Assembly: GCF_027886425.1 (NCBI RefSeq)
Contig: NZ_CP115671.1
Span: 2,480,001-2,544,000 of the forward strand
Reading direction: 5' to 3'
Origin: Brevundimonas vesicularis
Lineage (GTDB): Bacteria; Pseudomonadota; Alphaproteobacteria; Caulobacterales; Caulobacteraceae
Length of the DNA stretch: 64,000 bases
In this document: positions 59,391 through 64,000 of the stretch, piece by piece
How the letters are laid out: every line of letters begins with the position of its first letter
How positions within the stretch are numbered: the stretch's first letter is position 1
Translations under genes and position numbers: made by a program
Notes under the pieces: generated by a model
Seen by the model: only the letters and a program-made list of their open reading frames with translations
Database searches by the model: none
What the model was told of the DNA's origin: nothing

Positions 59391-59405
59391 GAACAAAAAG
59401 AAAAC
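59391..59405. promoter_or_regulatory. SOS (LexA) box between dinB and dnaE2
   Basis: Read on the minus strand, GTTT-N7-GTTC (59405-59391) is one mismatch from the alphaproteobacterial LexA site GTTC-N7-GTTC. It sits 22 bp upstream of the dinB start and about 75 bp upstream of the dnaE2 start, where it could repress both divergent genes. Confidence 0.65.
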
Positions 59406-59479
59406 ATTTGTCCAAGGCCACGCTTGCCAATCGGCTTGCCGGAGTGCTGTCGGGGAGGTCGAACAGCCGCTCAATCCCT

Positions 59480-62400
59480 ATGTCTTACGTCGAGCTTCAA
59501 GCCACTTCGCACTTCTCCTTCCTGCGCGGCGCCAGCAGTTGCGAGCTGCTGTTCGAACAGGCCCGGCTGTGCGGGCTGGACGCCCTGGCCATCGTCGATC
59601 GCAACTCGCTAGCGGGGATCGTGCGCGCCCATGAGGCGGCCAAGGCCTCCGGCGTACGGCTGATCGTCGGCTGTCGGCTTGATCTGATCGATGGGACGGG
59701 GGTGCTCGTCTATCCGACCGACCGGCCCGCCTATTCCCGATTGACCCGCCTGCTCTCCCTGGGCAAGCGCCGCGCCGGCAAGGCCAAATGCCACCTCGAC
59801 TGGTCGGATCTGAAAGATTGGTCGGAGGGCCTTATCGCCATCCTGGTACCGGACGAGGCGGACGAGGCCTGCGCCGCCAATCTGCGACGGCTGAAGGCGA
59901 CCTTTCCCGCGGGCGCCTATCTCGCCCTGACGCTGCGGCGACGCCCCCGCGATGCCTTGCGGCTGCACGACCTGTCGAACCTCGCCGTCCAGGCGGGCGT
60001 GCCGACCGTGGTGACCAACGACGTCCTGTTTCATCATCCGGACCAACGCCTGCTGCAGGATGTGGTCACCTGTGTTCGGCACGGCTGCACCATCGACGAG
60101 CTGGGCTTCCGGCGCGAACGCCATGCGGATCGATATCTGAAGCCGCCCCACGAGATGCACCGCCTGTTCAAGGCCTATCCCGAGGCCTTGGCCCGCTCGG
60201 CCGAGATCGCCAATCGCTGCCGGTTCTCGCTGGATGAGCTGGCCTATCAATACCCCGACGAGGTTTCGACACCGGGCATGACGCCGCAGCAGACGCTGGA
60301 ACAGCTGACCTGGGCCGGAGCCGCCGAGCGCTATCCGGAAGGGCTGCCGGACAGCGTGCGCAAGACGCTTCGGCACGAACTCGATCTGATCGGCCAGCTC
60401 GACTACGCCCCCTACTTCCTGACGGTCCATTCGATCGTTCGCTTCGCCCGCAGCCAGGACATCCTGTGCCAGGGTCGTGGTTCGGCCGCCAACTCCGCCG
60501 TCTGCTATGTCCTGGGCATCACCTCGATCGATCCAGGCCGCAATGATCTGCTGTTCGAACGCTTCGTCAGCCAGGAGCGCCGCGAGCCGCCGGACATCGA
60601 TGTCGATTTCGAGCACGAGCGGCGCGAGGTCGTCATGCAGTGGATCTTCGAGACCTACGGCCGCAACCATGCGGCCCTCTGCTCCGTCGTCACCCGCTAT
60701 CGCTCGCGCGGTGCCCTGCGCGACGTCGGCAAGGCGCTGGGTCTGAGCGAGGACTTGATCAAGACCCTGTCGTCCCAGGTCTGGAGCTATTCCAGCGAGG
60801 GCGTCGAGGACAAGCATGTCGCGGACCTCAACCTCAATCTGGAAGACCGGCGGCTTCGCCTGGCGCTGGAGCTGTCGCGCCAGTTGATCGGCGCCCCGCG
60901 CCACCTCAGCCAGCACCCCGGCGGCTTCGTCTTGACCCACGACCGCCTGGACGACCTGGTCCCGATCGAGCCGGCGGCGATGAAGGATCGCCAGGTCATC
61001 GAATGGGACAAGGACGACATCGACGTCCTGAAGTTCATGAAGGTCGATGTGCTGGCGCTCGGCATGCTCAGCTGCATGAAGCGCGGCTTCGACCTCTTGG
61101 CCGAGCACAAGGGGATCGCGCTCGACCTCGCCACTATCCCGGCCGAGGATCCCCGGACCTATGCGATGATCCGCAAGGCCGACACCCTCGGGGTCTTCCA
61201 GATCGAGAGCCGGGCCCAGATGGCCATGCTCCCGCGCATCAAGCCTCGCACCTTCTACGATCTGGTCATCGAGGTCGCCATCGTCCGCCCCGGCCCGATC
61301 CAGGGCGATATGGTTCATCCCTATCTGCGCCGCAGGGAGGGCAAGGAGGACGTGGTCTATCCCAAGCCCGAGCTGGAAAAGGTGCTGGGCAAGACCCTGG
61401 GCGTGCCCCTGTTCCAGGAACAGGCCATGCGGGTCGCGATCGAATGCGCCGGCTTCACCGCATCGGAGGCCGACCAGCTCCGCCGCGCCATGGCGACGTT
61501 CAAGTTCACCGGCGGGGTCAGCCATTTCAAGGACAAGCTGATCAGCGGCATGGTCGAGCGCGGCTATGACGCCGCCTTCGCCGAGAAGACCTTCAGCCAG
61601 CTTGAGGGCTTCGGCTCCTACGGCTTTCCGGAAAGCCATGCGGCCTCCTTCGCCCTGATCGCCTACGCCTCCTCCTGGCTTAAATGCCATCACCCGGATG
61701 TCTTCTGCGCTGCGCTTCTGAACGCCCAGCCCATGGGCTTCTATGCCCCGGCGCAGATCGTCCGCGACGCCCAGCAGCACGGCGTCGAGATCCGGCCCGT
61801 CTGCGTCAACGCCAGCCGCTGGGACTGCACCTTGGAGCCTGTGGGCGAGGACGGCAGGTTCGCCGTCCGCCTCGGCCTTCGCATGGTGCGCGGCCTGGTG
61901 AACGGCGACGCCGCCCGCATTTTGGCGGCACGGACGGAAGGCGCCTTCCGCTCTATCGATGACCTGTGGCGACGCGCCGGCGCCCAGGTCGCCAGCCTCG
62001 TCCGCCTGGCGGAGGCGGACGCCTTCCGTCCAGCCCTTTCCCTCGACCGCCGCGACGCGCTTTGGGCCATCAAGGGGCTAAGAGATGAGCCCCTTCCCCT
62101 ATTTGCCGCCGCCGATGCCCACGACCAGAAGCCGGAAATCTCCGAGCCCGATCCGGGCCTCAAGCCGATGACGCCCGGGCGGGAAGTCGTTGAGGACTAC
62201 AGCCACATCGGCCTGACCCTGCGTGATCATCCGCTGAGCTTCCTGCGCGGCGATCTGCAGTCACGCCACGTCATGACCTGCGCCGATGGGACCGCCATTC
62301 GCGACGGTCGGCTGACGCGCGTGGCAGGCCTCGTGCTGGTTCGTCAGAAGCCCGGCAGCGCCAAGGGCGTCATGTTCATCACCATCGAGGACGAGACCGG

Positions 62401-62734
62401 CGTGGCCAATCTAGTCATCTGGCCGAGCCTCTACGAACAGCAGCGCCGCATCGTGCTGTCGGCCTCCATGCTCGTCGTCGACGGCAAGGTTCAGCGCGAG
62501 GGCGACGTCGTCCACATCGTCGCGACCAGACTTCATGACGCATCGGCCCTGCTCGCCTCGGTCGGCAACCGGGGCGAGGTCTTCCCCCTGCCCCACGGGC
62601 GCGGCGACGAATTCCATCGCGGCGGGTCGCCGGATGCGCGCGACTCGCCGCCTCGCGCGATCAAGGTCCGGGACATCTACATTCCCGATCTACATCTCGA
62701 CACGATCAAGCCGAAGGCGCGCGATTTCCGATAG
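59480..62734 (+). CDS. dnaE2: Error-prone DNA polymerase DnaE2 (ImuC)
   Basis: A 1084-residue C-family polymerase. The PHP domain opens YVELQATSHFSFLRGASSCE, the polymerase palm shows GRGSAANSAVCYVLGITSID and PDIDVDFEHERREVVMQWIF, then RYRSRGALRDVGKALG, ADTLGVFQIESRAQM, FQEQAMRVAIECAGFTASEA and YGFPESHAASFALIAY. A C-terminal OB-fold is visible (RVAGLVLVRQKPGSAKGVMF). No tau-binding extension, as expected for DnaE2. It does mutagenic translesion synthesis with ImuA/ImuB, which are not encoded in this window. The start is an ATG at 59480. Confidence 0.95.
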   Translation: MSYVELQATSHFSFLRGASSCELLFEQARLCGLDALAIVDRNSLAGIVRAHEAAKASGVRLIVGCRLDLIDGTGVLVYPTDRPAYSRLTRLLSLGKRRAGKAKCHLDWSDLKDWSEGLIAILVPDEADEACAANLRRLKATFPAGAYLALTLRRRPRDALRLHDLSNLAVQAGVPTVVTNDVLFHHPDQRLLQDVVTCVRHGCTIDELGFRRERHADRYLKPPHEMHRLFKAYPEALARSAEIANRCRFSLDELAYQYPDEVSTPGMTPQQTLEQLTWAGAAERYPEGLPDSVRKTLRHELDLIGQLDYAPYFLTVHSIVRFARSQDILCQGRGSAANSAVCYVLGITSIDPGRNDLLFERFVSQERREPPDIDVDFEHERREVVMQWIFETYGRNHAALCSVVTRYRSRGALRDVGKALGLSEDLIKTLSSQVWSYSSEGVEDKHVADLNLNLEDRRLRLALELSRQLIGAPRHLSQHPGGFVLTHDRLDDLVPIEPAAMKDRQVIEWDKDDIDVLKFMKVDVLALGMLSCMKRGFDLLAEHKGIALDLATIPAEDPRTYAMIRKADTLGVFQIESRAQMAMLPRIKPRTFYDLVIEVAIVRPGPIQGDMVHPYLRRREGKEDVVYPKPELEKVLGKTLGVPLFQEQAMRVAIECAGFTASEADQLRRAMATFKFTGGVSHFKDKLISGMVERGYDAAFAEKTFSQLEGFGSYGFPESHAASFALIAYASSWLKCHHPDVFCAALLNAQPMGFYAPAQIVRDAQQHGVEIRPVCVNASRWDCTLEPVGEDGRFAVRLGLRMVRGLVNGDAARILAARTEGAFRSIDDLWRRAGAQVASLVRLAEADAFRPALSLDRRDALWAIKGLRDEPLPLFAAADAHDQKPEISEPDPGLKPMTPGREVVEDYSHIGLTLRDHPLSFLRGDLQSRHVMTCADGTAIRDGRLTRVAGLVLVRQKPGSAKGVMFITIEDETGVANLVIWPSLYEQQRRIVLSASMLVVDGKVQREGDVVHIVATRLHDASALLASVGNRGEVFPLPHGRGDEFHRGGSPDARDSPPRAIKVRDIYIPDLHLDTIKPKARDFR

Positions 62735-63168
62735 TCGCCAGGAGCGACCGCAGGACGGGTCAGAATCCCCATCGTGAAATCGCCATTTCATGATCAGGAC
62801 CCATGCCCCCATGATGAGGGTGAAGCTGAGCTGGCGTACAGATGTGTGTCTTTAAATGGGTTACGCGCAACCCATATAACCTTCTGTTTTATCTAGGTAA
62901 ATCAGCCCTACAGATTTTTGGGTCACCTGTAACCTATTTTGCGCCCGAGTTTTCTTGTTGTTTTACAATCACCTAATACTACCGCAGGTGTGCATAAGGT
63001 GTGCATCATCCTCCACAGGATGATATTCCTAATGGCCCCCAACTGGGGTTAGACGTTTTTTGTCGTCTGGTTCCGTCGTTTAGAGCACGGGCTATCGCCC
63101 CCTAGGCTGTGATTAGGATGGCGCTTGAGATGGAAGATTTGGCTGCACAACCAGCTAGGAGAACGACG
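62735..63168. other. AT-richer non-coding segment with several hairpins
   Basis: About 430 bp without a supportable gene, AT-richer than its surroundings. It holds inverted repeats: ATGGGTT/AACCCAT around ACGCGC (62857-62876), ATCATCCT/AGGATGAT around CCAC (63006-63025), CCCC/GGGG around AACT (63038-63049) and AGACG/CGTCT (63052-63069). None has a convincing T-tract for a terminator. The density of hairpins suggests a regulatory, structured-RNA or recombination-related role, which the sequence alone cannot settle. Confidence 0.5.
62987..63007 (+). repeat. Two direct repeats of AGGTGTGCAT, period 11
   Basis: AGGTGTGCAT at 62987-62996 is repeated at 62998-63007 with one base between. The second copy runs into the hairpin at 63006-63025. 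A pair at about one helical turn is a typical layout for cooperative protein binding. No rep gene, phage integrase or tRNA lies beside it in the window. Confidence 0.6.
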
Positions 63169-63345
63169 GTGAGCGACGCTGAGCTGCAAGCCTTTCAGAT
63201 GAACTTTGTGCAGATGGCTTTGGTGTTCTCGTTCACCATTGTGGCGGTCCTCGCCATCAAGACGGTGATCTCCAAAATGGCGCGAGCGCTGTGTGATCGA
63301 AAGGCCCGAGCCGGCGATCATGACGAGTCAAGCACGCAATCTTGA
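63169..63345 (+). CDS. Small single-pass membrane protein
   Basis: A 58-residue protein from the GTG at 63169, with AGGAG at suitable spacing: MSDAELQAFQMNFVQMALVF, a hydrophobic helix FVQMALVFSFTIVAVLAIKT (about residues 13-32), and a charged C-terminal tail. An ATG at 63118 in the same frame would add 17 residues but has no good ribosome-binding site. No function known. Codon use in this 1-kb end region is less GC-biased than in the main chromosome-like part. Confidence 0.5.
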   Translation: MSDAELQAFQMNFVQMALVFSFTIVAVLAIKTVISKMARALCDRKARAGDHDESSTQS

Positions 63346-63416
63346 CCTAAATTTCTCGCGTTGATCCGGCTGCGCTCGTCCAGTAGGCGCAGGGCTACCG
63401 CGACAAGGCGTGCACA

Positions 63417-63433
63417 TCCTCCGGGCCGGAGGA
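63417..63433. repeat. Small perfect inverted repeat
   Basis: TCCTCCG at 63417-63423 and CGGAGGA at 63427-63433 with a 3-bp loop, between the two small membrane-protein genes that converge here. There is no T-tract after it, so a terminator role is possible but unproven. Confidence 0.45.
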
Positions 63434-63473
63434 ACGCGCGGCCGATACATCGACCGACACGCGAAGCCAGCTG

Positions 63474-63608
63474 CTACTCTGACTTGTTTTTACGCCGGCT
63501 CGTCCCGCCATTCATGCCTTCTATGAGCCCTCCAAAAATGGGCTTGACCAACCAGGCTATGAACACAGCGGTGAACCCACCGGCCATGAATATAAGAACG
63601 TCCATCAT
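63474..63608 (-). CDS. Small membrane protein
   Basis: A 44-45-residue protein starting at one of two adjacent ATGs (63608/63605): DVLIFMAGGFTAVFIAWLVK, a single membrane helix, then PIFGGLIEGMNGGTSRRKNK with a basic tail. GGGAG lies about 8 bp upstream of the first ATG. No function known; too short for family assignment. It is convergent with the other small membrane protein (63169-63345). Confidence 0.5.
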   Translation of the reverse strand: MMDVLIFMAGGFTAVFIAWLVKPIFGGLIEGMNGGTSRRKNKSE

Positions 63609-63715
63609 CAGGCGTCTCCCAACAAAGTCTGTGGCTCTCGTACACGGCAGTATGTCGTGTGACCGAAGCTGTGCGGCGGCACGGCGACCAGAGCACACGT
63701 CCGAATGCCTGCTTT

Positions 63716-64000
63716 TCAGTGTCGAACGCCCTTCGTCTCGACGGGGTTCAGCTGCAGCTCAGCCGCACTGATCGCGAGAGCCTGAAGCTTGGTACACGCA
63801 AGAAGGCCGCATTCCTGAGCAAAGGTCAGCGGCCCATGATTGGCGGGGTCGATCAGACCAACCACGGCGTCGTGCAATCCCTCTAGCGTCGAGACGTCAT
63901 CCACGAAAGAGGCCAGGTCCGCGCCGGCCCCGTACACCGTGTAGTGAGCGAGGCCTCCTCGCTGGGCTCGATAGGCATCCCAACGAGCCTTCAGCTTCGC
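63716..64000 (-). CDS. Hypothetical protein, C-terminal part (cut by window edge)
   Basis: An open frame from the window edge down to a stop at 63716, 94 residues visible: AKLKARWDAYRAQRGGLAHY, GADLASFVDDVSTLEGLHDA, then VGLIDPANHGPLTFAQECGL and a C-terminal ALAISAAELQLNPVETKGVR. The helical composition suggests a soluble protein. The N-terminus is outside the window and I recognise no family. Confidence 0.5.
   Translation of the reverse strand, partial: AKLKARWDAYRAQRGGLAHYTVYGAGADLASFVDDVSTLEGLHDAVVGLIDPANHGPLTFAQECGLLACTKLQALAISAAELQLNPVETKGVRH

Noticed and set aside
59609..61780. A 723-codon open frame opposite dnaE2
   Set aside because: It is the shadow of the DnaE2 frame, of low complexity and rich in Arg, Gly, Asp and Val, with no family match.
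62735..63168. A plasmid-type iteron origin
   Set aside because: Only two direct repeats are present, no rep gene is near, and the upstream neighbourhood is chromosomal repair genes.

Overview
The window looks like chromosomal DNA of a high-GC alphaproteobacterium, most likely Caulobacteraceae and Brevundimonas-like. This rests on gene content and composition read by eye: the propionyl-CoA/methylmalonyl-CoA operon with a divergent ScfR/PccR-type regulator, an alphaproteobacterial GTTC-N7-GTTC-like SOS box between dinB and dnaE2, GGAAC-N16/17-CGTT-like general-stress promoters, and a GC content near 65-68% almost everywhere. No rRNA, tRNA, CRISPR array or complete insertion sequence was seen.

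Layout. 1-4.4 kb: LysR/YeiH pair, glutamine amidotransferase, rlmJ, a small hypothetical gene and topoisomerase IB. 4.4-7.7 kb: threonine degradation (kbl, tdh) and a lysozyme-inhibitor-like lipoprotein. 7.75-18 kb: a tightly coupled minus-strand operon pccB - (foreign ATPase gene) - pccA - mutA - mutB - mce that turns propionyl-CoA into succinyl-CoA, divergent from its probable regulator. 18-27.5 kb: housekeeping genes (oxidoreductase, pyruvate kinase, phosphatase, DUF808 protein, alaC-type aminotransferase, TonB receptor, methyltransferase). 27.5-32.7 kb: an efflux operon (TolC, HlyD, double-length ABC-2 permease) that lies next to a glycosyltransferase stump and has no ATPase gene. 33-40.5 kb: two converging clusters, SDR-GH15-SDR and hydrolase/gluconate-dehydrogenase-3 fusion - GMC oxidoreductase - SDR, separated by a strong hairpin terminator. 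40.6-48.5 kb: an Mfd-like translocase and a glycosylation cluster in which four of six genes are broken. 48.7-56.9 kb: stress and redox genes (three Crp/Fnr regulators, isochorismatase-like hydrolase, Mn-catalase, hemerythrin, SRPBCC protein, formaldehyde-dehydrogenase-like enzyme, esterase). 56.9-62.7 kb: DNA repair (exonuclease III, frameshifted alkB, dinB, dnaE2). 62.7-64 kb: AT-richer repeat-bearing DNA with small membrane proteins and an unknown partial gene.

The most striking item is the gene at 13699-14919. It encodes a STAS-like / HATPase / DUF4325 (STAS-like) protein of about 45% GC, placed exactly between pccB and pccA and coupled to pccB by an ATGA overlap. The second is the decaying glycosylation cluster at 44.8-48.5 kb, with a GT2 gene reduced to its two ends and single-base frameshifts in three further genes. 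Other points are an alpha/beta-hydrolase fused to a gluconate-2-dehydrogenase subunit 3 domain, a shared quasi-palindrome upstream of two Crp/Fnr genes, and an AlkB that has lost its 2-oxoglutarate-binding C-terminus by frameshift.
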